From Megachile rotundata (taxonomy: Eukaryota; Arthropoda; Insecta; Hymenoptera; Megachilidae): a stretch of DNA of 64,000 nucleotides. Position numbers and translations under genes: made by a program. The number at the start of each line of letters is the position of its first letter. The stretch's first letter is position 1. Under the pieces are notes generated by a model. The model was not told the DNA's origin, ran no database searches, and saw only the letters and a program-made list of their open reading frames with translations. Below are positions 1 through 11,000 of the stretch, in pieces. The DNA lies in the NCBI RefSeq assembly GCF_050947335.1, contig NC_134988.1, forward strand, positions 9,672,001-9,736,000, given 5' to 3'.

Positions 1-335
1 TCAGATTCTTGAATTCGCCAATTCCCCAAATTCCCTAGATTCTCGAATTGGCAAATTTCCAAAATTCCCTAGATTCTCGAGTTGTCAAATTTCCAAAATT
101 CCTTAAATTCTTGAATTGTCACAATGCCAAAATTCCATAGATTCTCGGATTTTCAAAATTCCCTAAATTGTCGAATTCGCAAATTCCCTAAATTCCCTAG
201 ATTCTTGAATTGTCAAAATTTCTAAATTGCCTAGATTCTCGAATTGTCAAATTTCCTAAACTCTCCAGTTCCCTAAAATCTTAAATTGTTAAATTATCAA
301 AAACTTTACATTCTCAAATTTCTAAACTTCAAAAT
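1..335. repeat. AT-rich minisatellite, left edge
   Basis: Degenerate tandem repeat built from blocks such as TAGATTCT, CGAATTGT, CAAATTTC and CAAAATTC, giving a roughly 33-bp superunit made of about 8-nt blocks. It is the pyrimidine-rich strand of the same type of array that appears purine-rich at many later positions. It runs off the left edge of the window. No coding potential is seen. Confidence 0.8.
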
Positions 336-1337
336 TATTTTCCACTACTTTTCCTCTCTGAATCTACTTTTACTTATTTGAATTTATAATAAGACTAAAA
401 ACTAGTAATTTGCTGTTACCAATTATCGAATGACGCTGAAAGAATATTAATATCACCGTCCTCGCCATCAAGAATTGAAATACCTTGAGGCTCTATTTAT
501 ACACGAGTCAATTCTCCTAATGAAAGTAATCAGATACGATAATAAATCAGCAACCTTGTTGAAAACCGGATGTCGTAACAGGAATTCTGAAAAATAGAAA
601 CGCAAAAAGGATCGTGAGAACGAAGAAGGAAAAGGAAAGTGGAGACGGTCGAAAACAAACTGAAGAGGAAGTAAAAGAAAAACAGAGACGGAGACTCAAG
701 GTGCAACAGGAACAAGGTCGAGAAGCACAACAAGAAAGAGAAGAATCACGACGGAGGAGGGAAGAAAAGAAAACGGAGAAAAGGTGTCTCGACAATAATA
801 TCAATGGCCAATGCAACCGGATGCGAAGCTGCCAGCTTTTATTCTTTCGTTTTGCTGCAAATTTACGAACACTGCGTGTCATGACGCTGGGGACTAATTG
901 AAATCAGGAGACGGGGTTGGACGCCATTTTTTGGTTGAACCGCGAAATTTAATTTGTGGAGACGTTCTACTTGTAACAGACATAGTAAACAGTACGTTTA
1001 CACGTAGTAAATACTATGATAATACTATGATAATAAAAGAATTACAGTAAGAAATAACAGTTTTGAATATGTGTAAAATATTATTGTTTAATATATTGAC
1101 TGCTATACTGAAGCAATTAAAAATTCAGTAGTGTTTTAATTTTTATTAAATTTTACCAAATATCTTCACAATATCTCGTTACATTTATTTTCCATCCATG
1201 TAATTAATGAGAAAAATTAATAAAATTATAACATTTCTGATATAATTATATTTATATATGTTGCTTGTTTTGTGTTAATTTTGTGTAATTTTAATCGAGT
1301 AAATATATTTCCTTTATTCACTTAGAGTAATAATAAA
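336..1337. other. Intergenic or intronic DNA downstream of the desaturase
   Basis: No gene recognised. Positions about 600-800 are strongly purine-rich on the plus strand and give a charged, low-complexity open frame (Lys, Glu, Arg, Gln) that I do not believe is a protein, since it has no recognisable domain. Positions 960-1337 are AT-rich and should hold the desaturase 3' UTR on the minus strand. One GCCATTTT motif lies at 923-930. Confidence 0.5.
1313..1318 (-). terminator. Candidate poly(A) signal of the desaturase
   Basis: TTTATT on the plus strand reads AATAAA on the minus strand, about 20 nt past the TGA stop. Further copies at 1184-1189 and 1142-1147 would give longer 3' UTRs. Which one is used cannot be told from sequence alone in such AT-rich DNA. 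Confidence 0.3.
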
Positions 1338-4300
1338 TCACATGGCGTGCGCGTCTCCGTTGACGAGTTTTTCTTCTTTCTTAGATTTCATGATCTTCTT
1401 GAGCATTTCTTGACCGGTTTCGTCTCCATATTTCTTCATGTGCGCATGGATCATGTTTGGCGACGCTGACTTCAAATCGGACACCAACCCGAGATACTCG
1501 AACAGTTCGACCATTTTGGTAGGAATACTAAACTTTTCCCCTAATCGATAATCCCATGGGAAAGTATGGTGGAAATTGTGCCAACTGTCGCCAAGTGTCA
1601 GCATCGAAGAAACTACACTCTCTACTGCTTTGACTCTCCTGAAACGATAACACAAAGAAGCTCTATGAACACTTGCAGTGACATACAAATAAGAATAATA
1701 ATGACAACTGCTGAACGCAAGTAGCATCTCACTTGAGAGACGTTTCAAGACTGTCATTGTTTTTCGCCTAATTGGTGTGCGTGACCGCGAGAGCCAATCT
1801 ACCGCCGAAAATACGTGCGAGTGGCGTCCATTTTTCTATTCTGACCAATTGTGCCGTAGCTACTTGGGTGGACCGATTTGGAGATGTGGGAATTTGGGAA
1901 TATAGCGATTTGGGGCGGTAGCGATTTGGGTAGGTGGGAATTTTGGAATATGGGAATTTGGGAATGGAGGGATTTGGGGAGGTAGGGATTTGGAAGTGTA
2001 GGTATTCGGGAATGTAGGAATTTGGGGATGTGGCGATTTGGGGATGTGGCGATTTGGGGATATGGGGATTTGGGGATATAGGGATTTGGCAAGGTTGAGA
2101 TTTGGGGACGTGGGGATTTGGGGACGTGGGGATTTGGGGACGTGGGGATTTGAGGACGTGGGGATTTGGGGACGTGGGGATTTGGGGACGTGGGGATTTG
2201 GGGACGTGGGGATTTGAGGACGTGGGGATTTGGGGACGTGGCGATTCGGGGACGTAGGGATTTGGGAACGTGGGAATTCGGGGACGTGTGGGTTTGTGGA
2301 TGTGGGGATTTGGGAATGTAGGGATTTGGAAACGTGGTAATATGGGAACGTGGGGATTTGGGGACGTGGGGATTTGGGGACGTGGGGATTTGGGGACGTA
2401 GCGATTTGGGGACGTGTGGGTTTGTGGATGTGGGGATTTGGGAATGTAGGGATTTGGGAACGTGGGGATTTGGGAACGTGGGGATTTGGGGACGTGGGGA
2501 TTTGGGGACGTGGGGATTCGGGGACGTAGGGATTTGGGAACGTGGGAATTAGGGGACGTGTGGGTTTGTGGATGTGGAGATTTGGGAATGTAGGGATTTG
2601 GGAATGTGGGAATTTGGGAACGTAGGAATTTGGGGACGTAAGGATTTGGGAATATGGGAATTTAGGGACATAGAGATTTGGGAACGTACGGATTTGAGAA
2701 TCTAGAGATTTGGGAAGATAGGTATTCGAAAATTTAGAAATTTAAAAGTGTAGGTATTCGGAAATATAGAAATTTGAAAATATAGAAATTCGAAAGTGTA
2801 GAAATTCAAAAGTGTCGAAATTCTTGAAATATTATACCTAATATTACATTATCTAGTATTGTATCTAGATAAACATTGTATCTACTATTACAATTCCCAC
2901 AAAGAATGTATAAAACTAAGAAAAATTGATAATAGAGTCCCGTTATATGGCCCCCATCAAGATTGTAAGAACAGAAGATTTGTCAACTTACTTGTCGTAG
3001 GGTCTAGGTCCCCAATAATGGCTGATCGAGTTCACCGTCCAGGTGATATGTAGATTGGTGACATAAGGGAAGAAATAGGTTGTAAAGAGAGCGCACCAGA
3101 AAGTTTCGTTCCAGAAGTACATAGCCACTGCCATTGGAAATATCATTGCCAACGGAAAATAGATATGTAGAAAATACCTGTAATTAACACAGTTTTCTTA
3201 TATTTATTAAGAACATATATCTTCCTTTTCTTCATTACTGAAATTTTTATTTATATACTCTGTTATTATTAATCACCGAATACTGAACACCATTTGACAT
3301 ATTTTTATTTGACTTGAATTACATATAAACATAAGTATAATTTTTCATAATAAAAATATTTCCGTATTCGAATATTTATAATAAAAATTCGATACCTACT
3401 TGTATTGCAGCATAAGTAGTTTATCCTCCAATAAATCATCAAAGTTCATTTCCTTTTGTTTCTTTATAACCAGCGGATGTTTCTTCGCCATCATCCATCC
3501 TATATGCGAAAAGAAAAGTCCCCGCGTTGAATTATGTGGATCCACGTCAGTGTCGGCGTACCTGTGATGGATTCTATGATCCCTCACCCATACGAACATA
3601 CTATTCTAAAGTATGTAAAATTCATTTTTACAAAGTTTGTTACGACCGAAAATTTTAATAAACAAAAATAATGATTTAAAAGTTTTACCTGACCCGCCAT
3701 AACTTGCACCAAAAGTACAAATATTTTGAAGGGAAACGTTTGTTTGAAGGATCTATGGGTGTAGTAACGATGTGCTCCTATTGATATTCCCACATTTCCT
3801 GCTATAAATGCAACTGTAAATCCTGGAAAGAAAGAAGAAAAGAAGAAATAATTTTATTTGTGACATGATTATTGTATTGGACATTCAATGAGGCTTCAAT
3901 TTTGTTTTAGTAAAAGGGATTTTAGGGTTGTTTTGGGGTGGGGGGTGATTTTGGGGGATTTGGGAATTTTTTGATTTGGGATTTTGGAATTTAGGAATTT
4001 GGGAATTTTGGAATTTGAGAGTTTTGGGGTTTGAGAGTTTTGAGGTTTAGGAGTTTTGGGGTTTGGGAGTTTTGGAATTTGGGAGTTTTGGGGTTTGGGA
4101 GTTTTGAAATTTGGGAGATTTGGGATTTGGGAGTTTTGGAATTTGAGAGTTTTGGGGTTTGAAAGTTTTGGGATTTGGGAGATTTGGGGTTTGGGAATTT
4201 TGGAATTTGGGAGATTTGGTATTTGGAAGATTTGGGATTTGGAAGATTTGGAATTTGGAAAATTTGGGATTTGGGAGATTTGGGATTTGAAAGTTTTGGG

Positions 4301-5269
4301 ATTTGGGAGTTTTGGGATTTGGGTGATTTGGAATTTGGGAGATTTGGTATTTGGAAGATTTGGGATTTGGAAGATTTGGAATTTGGAAAATTTGGGATTT
4401 GGAAGATTTGGGATTTGGGAGTTTTGGGATTTGGGAGTTTTGGGATTTGGGAGTTTTGGGATTTGGGAGATTTGGGATTTGGGAGTTTTGGGATTTGGGA
4501 GATTTGGGATTTGAGAGATTTGAAATTTGTGAGTTTTGGCATTTAGGAATTTTGGCATCGAGGAGTTTCAGAATTTGGTAATTTGGTAATTTAAAATTTA
4601 TGAAATGGACAAGTTAGTATTTTAGGAATTTTGATAATTTTGGAACTTCATTTAGTCATACAGAAACTTAGGAATTTAGGTATTCATGTATTTAAGAATT
4701 TCGGATTTTGAAAGTTTGTGAGTTTACAAGTTTATCAACTTGTAGATTCCAAAATTTACAAACTTAAACTCAAAATTTCTGATATGAATTTTCAAACTTG
4801 CAAACTTACACTTGATAACTCACTAACTGTACAATTTGAAAATCTGTAAACTTCACCATTTAATAATTTGCAAACTCGACAAAAAATCCAAAAATCTAAA
4901 AATCCAAAACTCCATTTACATTCTAAAAATCCAATACTTCACTTGCAAATAAAAGATTCTTACTAAAAACTCACCCCATATGAAAGTAGCAAGTTTCGAA
5001 TGGTAAATAGTGACATAAATGCTAATGATCCATCCAATCTGAAGAACCGAGTGAACTAATATATGCGTCCACAAATACTTGTGCTTATAATTGAAATCAG
5101 TGCCATATTTCTCCTTTTTCACGATTTCTTCGACCTCGTACGCTTGATTTTCCGTCGCCGTTTCACTTTCCATTTTCCCGGATAATTCAAACTCTCGCGA
5201 AACGATACCACCCGCGTTCCTCGCACGTTTATCGATCTTTGTCGCAGTTGGCTCCATTTTATATCGCAC
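1338..5269 (-). CDS. Acyl-CoA delta-9/delta-11-type fatty acid desaturase, five exons, complete
   Basis: Exons on the minus strand: 5269-4975, 3822-3689, 3605-3400, 3177-2992 and 1638-1338. All have GT/AG borders and total 1122 nt, giving 373 aa plus TGA. The family consists of ER membrane di-iron enzymes that insert a double bond into fatty acyl-CoA, using electrons from cytochrome b5; in insects they serve lipid, cuticular hydrocarbon and pheromone synthesis. Visible features are an acidic/basic N-terminus of about 65 residues, hydrophobic membrane segments near 66-113, 130-143 and 214-255, histidine box 1 HRYYTH (116-121), box 2 HRIHH (153-157), the NSISH iron-ligand motif (261-265) and box 3 HNFHH (294-298). 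The usual NPVEN before box 3 is replaced by KAVES, so it may be a divergent paralogue. The start could be Met1 or Met5. The substrate and the exact position of the double bond cannot be read from sequence. It probably lies inside an AP-4 intron on the opposite strand. Confidence 0.95.
1862..2815. repeat. 16-bp G-rich minisatellite (desaturase intron 4)
   Basis: The core unit is ATTTGGGGACGTGGGG (16 bp): G-tracts every 8 nt with loops alternating ATTT and ACGT. It decays towards 2815. A longer variant marked by GTGTGGGTTTGTGG recurs at about 2286, 2414 and 2558, spacings of 128 and 144, both multiples of 16. The G-rich strand is the plus strand, which is the template strand for the desaturase. 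Open frames across it are artefacts. Confidence 0.95.
3896..4590. repeat. 16-bp G-rich minisatellite (desaturase intron 1)
   Basis: The unit is GGGATTTGGGAGTTTT with variants ending GAGATTT or AAGATTT, about 40 copies. Neither strand carries stop trinucleotides within the consensus, so several overlapping frames stay open for 120-220 codons. Since 16 mod 3 is 1, they read as a 16-residue peptide repeat. This is not a gene. Confidence 0.95.
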
Positions 5270-5796
5270 CTTCCAATTACCTGAATCTCCGGCGCAATTT
5301 TATTATTCTCTTCCGGAAGACTCTTTGACCTGTAATTAATTTTACGACATCTTTCGACGATATTCCTTTCCGCTTAAAAATCGTTCTCGGAAAACATCCG
5401 GTTATTATTTTACTTCAATGGAACGCTTTGTTCGCTGTGAAATGTTGTTCGTTTAAAGACTCGGGCAATTAGTTCTGGAGAGACAGCTAATTAACTAATG
5501 TTTCATTAATTGTTTGCTGTATGCTGTGTTTTAGTTGTCGTATAACATGTGTAGTTTATGTATATTTATTAATTTTGTTTGTAGAGAGTCTATAAAATAT
5601 AATATATGTAAAAATGTTTATAGTTATATGAAAATATATGTGGACATATATGTATGTCTATATGTATGTTTATACACATGTTTATATACATATGTTATTA
5701 TAATTTTATTATAAAATATGTTTGTATATTTATACATGCTGTGAATATGTTCTTTTTATATGTAAATATGTGTAATTATATTTTACATTAAATACG
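5270..5796. other. 5' flank of the desaturase
   Basis: Should contain the desaturase 5' UTR and promoter, read on the minus strand. Positions 5270-5500 are of mixed composition and 5500-5796 are very AT-rich. I see no convincing TATA box or initiator and no further coding exon. No AP-4 basic-region exon is present here either. Confidence 0.4.
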
Positions 5797-6160
5797 TATG
5801 TACATACATACATACATACATACATACATACATACATACATACATGCATGCATACATACATACATACATACATACATACATACATACATACATACATACA
5901 TACATACACACATGCATGCATGCATGCATGCATACATACATACATACATACATACATACATACATACATACATACATACATACATACATACATACATACA
6001 TACATACGTACGTACATACACAACACATACACATACATATGTATACACACATATATACATACATACATACGTACATACACAACACATACACATATATACA
6101 TACATACATACGTACATACACAAACATACACGTATGTATACATACATACATACATTATCT
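5797..6160. repeat. (ACAT)n microsatellite
   Basis: About 360 bp of ACAT/CATA tetranucleotides with interspersed GCATGCATG and ACACAAC variants. Alternating Met-Tyr-Val-Cys or His-Thr-Tyr-Ile frames on both strands are repeat artefacts. Confidence 0.97.
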
Positions 6161-7035
6161 TAAAATTTAAAGAATTACAAGTTCCATAATGTTATATCAA
6201 ACTTGAAGCGAAATTTTATAAATTTCCATGAACTTATCTTAAAATTTCAATCAACTTTGTAAACCTCCATGAACTTCTCTTAAAATTGAGAAGTATTATA
6301 TAAACTCCCATAAACATTACCTTATACTTGAAAACAATTTTATAAATCTTCACGAGCTTCATCTAAAAAATTCCATGAACCCCAAAATCTCCAATCCTGA
6401 AAAATTCAGTAAATCATAAAAACGTCGACCTATTTTTCCCTAGTTATTTACGTAGCAGACCATGGTGGTCCGCAACGAGTAACATCCTGAAAACAACTAT
6501 CGCGTGTCCCTATACCTGTACACGTAGTACTGCGTAGTAGGACGTAGTAAAACGGGAACTGGTCTGCTGGAAGAAGCAGCGAAAACAAAAGGGCCAATTG
6601 ATACCGGAGCTCGAAGGTAACGGGCTCTCTCGGTTGTACGTTTTGCACCTGCCGACAGGTGGCCACCGAACAGATGCCCCTGATCCTCGTGCTTCATCGC
6701 CGGCATCTTGCGCTCTTGCGTTTCTCCGTCGACTTTCCTCCTCGTTTTTACTCGTTAATTTAACGAATCCCGTGCAATTCGCTACGGTTCGTTAACCCCT
6801 TGCTTTTAATTTTCATTGTGCTCGGTTTACGATATCCTTTCGGACGCTGTTGCATCAGTTTAGTATAGAGCATACGTATTGTATACACATGTGTGCATAT
6901 AAGTACGCGAATTTAATATCTTTTTACAACTGAAGTTGATAGGGTGAAAATTATGGGGAAGACATTTTATGATGTACTATTATTGATACGAATATTTGCT
7001 TCTAATAAAGTCAATGATAATTATGTTTATACACA
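6161..7035. other. Non-coding DNA, probable AP-4 intron
   Basis: Positions 6190-6420 are a degenerate repeat around CATGAACTT and TTATAAA. Positions 6430-6850 form a unique, more GC-balanced island. No exon with good splice sites and a known domain is seen, and the bHLH basic region is not here. Confidence 0.5.
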
Positions 7036-7394
7036 TCAATTTAGCATGTGTGTATATGTACATATGTGTGTGTGCATGTATGTATGAATGTATGTATGCA
7101 TGTATGTATGAATGTATGTATGTATGAATATATGTATGCATGTATGTATGAATGTATGTATGCATGAATGTATGTATGCATGAATGTATGTATGCATGTA
7201 TGTATGAATATATGTATGCATGTATGTATGAATGTATGTATGCATGAATGTATGAATGTATGTATGTATGAATATATGTATGCATGTATGTATGCATGCA
7301 TGCATGCATGTGTGTATGTATGCATGTATGTATATATGTATGTATGTATATATACATGTATGTATGTATGTATGTATGTATGTATCTATGTATG
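7036..7394. repeat. (TGTA)n microsatellite with TGAA and TGCA interruptions
   Basis: Tetranucleotide array of GTAT, GAAT and GCAT. The orientation is opposite to the (ACAT)n array at 5797-6160. Open frames across it are artefacts. Confidence 0.95.
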
Positions 7395-7845
7395 TAGTGT
7401 ATAATAATGATACAGTGACTCCCCCAGTAGATGTAATGATGTAGTATGTATGTAGTGTGTATGTAGTGTATATGCAGTATGTATGTAGTGTATAATGATG
7501 ATACAGTGACTCCCCCAGTAGATGTAATGATGTAGTATGTATGTAGTGTGTATGTAGTGTATATGCAGTATGTATGTAGTGTATAATGATGATACAGTGA
7601 CTCCCCCAGTAAATGTAATGATGTAGTATGTATGTAGTGTATGTGCAGTATGTATGCTGTATGTAATATAGTGATACAGTGGCTTCCCCATCAAATAGTA
7701 ATGTAGAGTTCATATAGTGTGTATGTAGTGTATGTAATGTGCATGTAGTGTGTATGTACTATGTAATCGTGATACAGTAACACCCCCCACAAAATGTACC
7801 AATGTACCACACACGTAACATGTAATCATGATACAACTTCCCAGT
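7395..7845. repeat. 91-bp minisatellite derived from TGTA repeats
   Basis: The marker TACAGTGACTCCCCCAGTAG recurs at about 7411, 7502 and 7593 (exactly 91 bp apart), then in decayed form at 7675, 7773 and about 7825. The intervening DNA is GTATGTAGTG-rich, so the unit seems to have grown out of the adjoining tetranucleotide array. Confidence 0.9.
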
Positions 7846-8077
7846 AAATAGAATATTAAACGCGTCAAAAAACAACCCTCGAAGCTCATATTATAGTAAA
7901 CAGGAAGTATCCTCCCTTTCTGTCCGACCCTTCAACGCTTAGAAAAACGCACCTGCTACCTGCGTGTGTATCGTTAGCCTCGATTCCCTGCCCAATGTGA
8001 CCCACTTTTTCGATTCGTTTTTTAAATGAACTTCGATCGCAGTGTTGTTCAACAGAATTCTGTCGTTCTGATTTCAG

Positions 8078-11000
8078 GCTGCGATACTACAGCAGACTGC
8101 CGAGTATATTTACCAGCTGGAACAAGAAAAGACCCAGCTGCTTTCACAAAACTGTCAGCTGAAACGACTGGTCAATCAGCACGAGGGTGGAGATGTTCCG
8201 ACTAAGAAACGCAAACCGGAAAATCAAGGTTCGTATCAGTTTTTTTTTTTTTTGTGAAATTTTTATTTTATGATGAGATGTCATATGATTTTGGAGCAGT
8301 GGGTTATTGATATTTTATTGATAGGTTAGTGGTATTGAAATTTGCATATTTGGGGTTGGATAATTTGGAAGTGAGGTATTGAAGATTTGAATATTTGGAA
8401 ATTTGAAAATTTGGTACTTGGAAATTTGAGAAATTGGAGATTTGAGAATTTGGAGATTTGAGAATTTGGAAATTTGAGAAATTGGAAATTTGAGAGTTTG
8501 GAAATTTGGGAATTTGGAAATTTGGGAATTTGGGAATTTGGAAATTTGAGAGCTTGGAAATTTGAGAGTTCGGAAATTTGAGAATTTGGAAATTTGAGAG
8601 TTTGGAAACTTGAGAGTTTGGAAATTTGAGAAATTGGAAATTTGAGAGTTTGGAAATTTGAGGAATTGGAAATTTGAGAATTTGAAAATTTGAGAAATTG
8701 GAAATTTGAGAATTTGGAAATTTGAGAGTTTGGAAACTTGAGAATTTGGAAATTTGAGAAATTGGAAATTTGAGAGTTTGGAAATTTGAGGAATTGGAAA
8801 TTTGAGAATTTGAAAATTTGAGAAATTGGAAATTTGTGAGTTTGGAAATTTGAAATATTGGAAATTTGGAAGTTTGGAAATTTGAGAGTTTGGAAATTTG
8901 AGAATTTGGAAATTTGGGAAATTGGAAATTTGCGAATTTGGAAATTTGAGAATTTGGAAATTTGAGAGTTTGGAAATTTGAGAGTTCGGAAATTTGAGAG
9001 TTTGGAAATTTGAGAGTTTGGAAATTTGAGAGCTTGGAAATTTGAGAATTTGGAAATTTGAGGAATTGGAAATTTCAGAATTTAAAAATTCGAGAATTTG
9101 GAAATTTGAGAGTTTGTAAGTTTGTAAATTTATGAATTTAAAATTTTTCACCCTCCTAACATTTATTATTCCGTATCCATAATGCACGATCAAATCACCG
9201 TATCTCAATATTAACATTTACCGATAAAAATATCGGATAGTTACGGTTCTAATTTAAAGTCACTTCATCTAGCGTCACCGGAATAACTTACTTGGCGTTA
9301 CTGACTCATCGCGAAGATTCGTCGAGGAATTTTTTAATTTGTCGGCCGAAAGTGGCGCGGAGATTAATATAGAAGGCGTCGTTCGTCATTTTCGCGGGAG
9401 TAATTACATTCCTGGAGGTCTACGCCGGATATTCTATTCCGTTCACGGGAACAAAAAATCACGGTTCGATCGATCGGATCGAAACTTCGTTTACCCTTAC
9501 TCGACTATCGTGGTGCCATTAAAATTTCTAGCTTCCTGGTCAACGGGAATGAGAATCTTGCTTTTAACATTCATTTTACTTCATTACGTGTCAATTTACA
9601 GTGACATCAAATTCATACATTTAGAATCACAAATTGTAAATAATGAAATGTTATAATAATTGTTTTTTTTTAATAAACCACTTTCTGGACAAAATTATAA
9701 GAATTCACAATTATTGAAAAAAAATTATGAGGATACAATAAAAATTATTGCACTGAACTAAATTAGTAGAATTAATTAATAATACTTGAGAGGTAGAATT
9801 CAATAGATGTACAACTTAAGAGAATATGTTCCATCTTTAAGGAAGATTATCGGCCATTTTGTTGGTAGTCGGCCAGTTTGTTGGCAGTCGGCCATTTTGT
9901 TGGTGAGCGGCCATTTTGTTGGTGATCGGCCATTTTGTTGGTAGTCTGCCATGTTGTTGGTAGTCGGCCATTTTGTTGCCAGTCAGCCATTTTGTCAGTA
10001 GTCGGCCATTTTAAAATACTTGAAACTAACCTAACTCACCACATAAAAATGACACACTCCACTTTTTATAATACCTAAAATTGTGATTTATGTTTTGCAC
10101 CATATTTCCATCAGTTTACATAATCCTACCCCAACATCACATAACATTCGAATACCTATAATGATCGAAAACACGATGTTTCTGTCACCGCAATGTTTAA
10201 GTAGTTAACGCAACACGTGATTTAAGTTCGTATTAAAATTTCAGGAGGAGTCGTGGTTAGTCTACCCATGCACGTTAGCGAAAGCGGTGACGAAGGATTG
10301 GGCAGCATGTCCCCAGAACCGTTGTCGGTAATAACGGTGACCACAGAGGGACATTCCGTGGTCAACAGCGAGGTGGTGGAGCTGAGACGACAGTTGGAAA
10401 GAGAACGTCACGCGAGGATGCACCTAGAGAAACAAATGAGAGCTATACAGAGTCAACTTTACCCGGAAAGATTTCGGGATAATCAGCTGATCACTTACCA
10501 ACCACACGAGGTACATATCTTCGTTAACCTTTCACCCGCTTCAAATATGTGATCACAGGTCTTATGTGATCATAAGTCCTGATTTATGGTCACAAGTTTA
10601 GATATTTTATCGTAAGTCTTGATCTATGGTCACAAGTTTAGGTATTTGACCATAAGTCGTAATATATGATCACCTGATAAATGATCGCTTGATATATGAT
10701 CACCTGATAAATGATCGCTTGACATATGATCACCTGATAAATGATCACTTGATATATGACAGATCAAACTTAACTACATATTCATCATTCGATGCTACTA
10801 AAATAGAAACAGTGAAATGGAACAGTTTTAGCATTTTTTTAATTAAAGATACCTGGAGGCATATTCACAAGGTGTCTTTATTTAAATAAAAAAATATATG
10901 AATGTTATGCAAAACTGTTTCGTACAGAACTTGAATGATAACCACGGGTACCATACTTAATAAATAACTTGATACATTGCATAGGTAGCATACTAAGATG

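Noticed and set aside
614..901. Charged 95-codon plus-strand frame, considered as an AP-4 5' exon
   Set aside because: Lys/Glu/Arg-rich low complexity from a purine tract; lacks the bHLH basic region pattern and has no donor leading in frame to 8078.
3896..4558. Open frames of 120-220 codons on both strands
   Set aside because: Several overlapping frames are open at once across the GGGATTTGGGAGTTTT array within a desaturase intron; this is what a stop-poor repeat does, not a gene.
5730..6189. Cys/Tyr/Val and His/Thr/Tyr frames on both strands
   Set aside because: Tetranucleotide (ACAT)n repeat read in all frames.
5797..7845. Considered as a CRISPR array or regulatory direct repeat
   Set aside because: No alternating unique spacers; these are simple tetranucleotide and minisatellite repeats in a eukaryotic genome.
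8315..9217. 300-codon open frame on the minus strand
   Set aside because: It is a 16-residue peptide repeat produced by a 16-bp DNA repeat lacking stop trinucleotides, lies inside an AP-4 intron, and similar frames exist wherever such arrays occur.
9339..9656. 105-codon plus-strand frame in the AP-4 intron
   Set aside because: No splice sites to connect it to AP-4 exons and no known domain.
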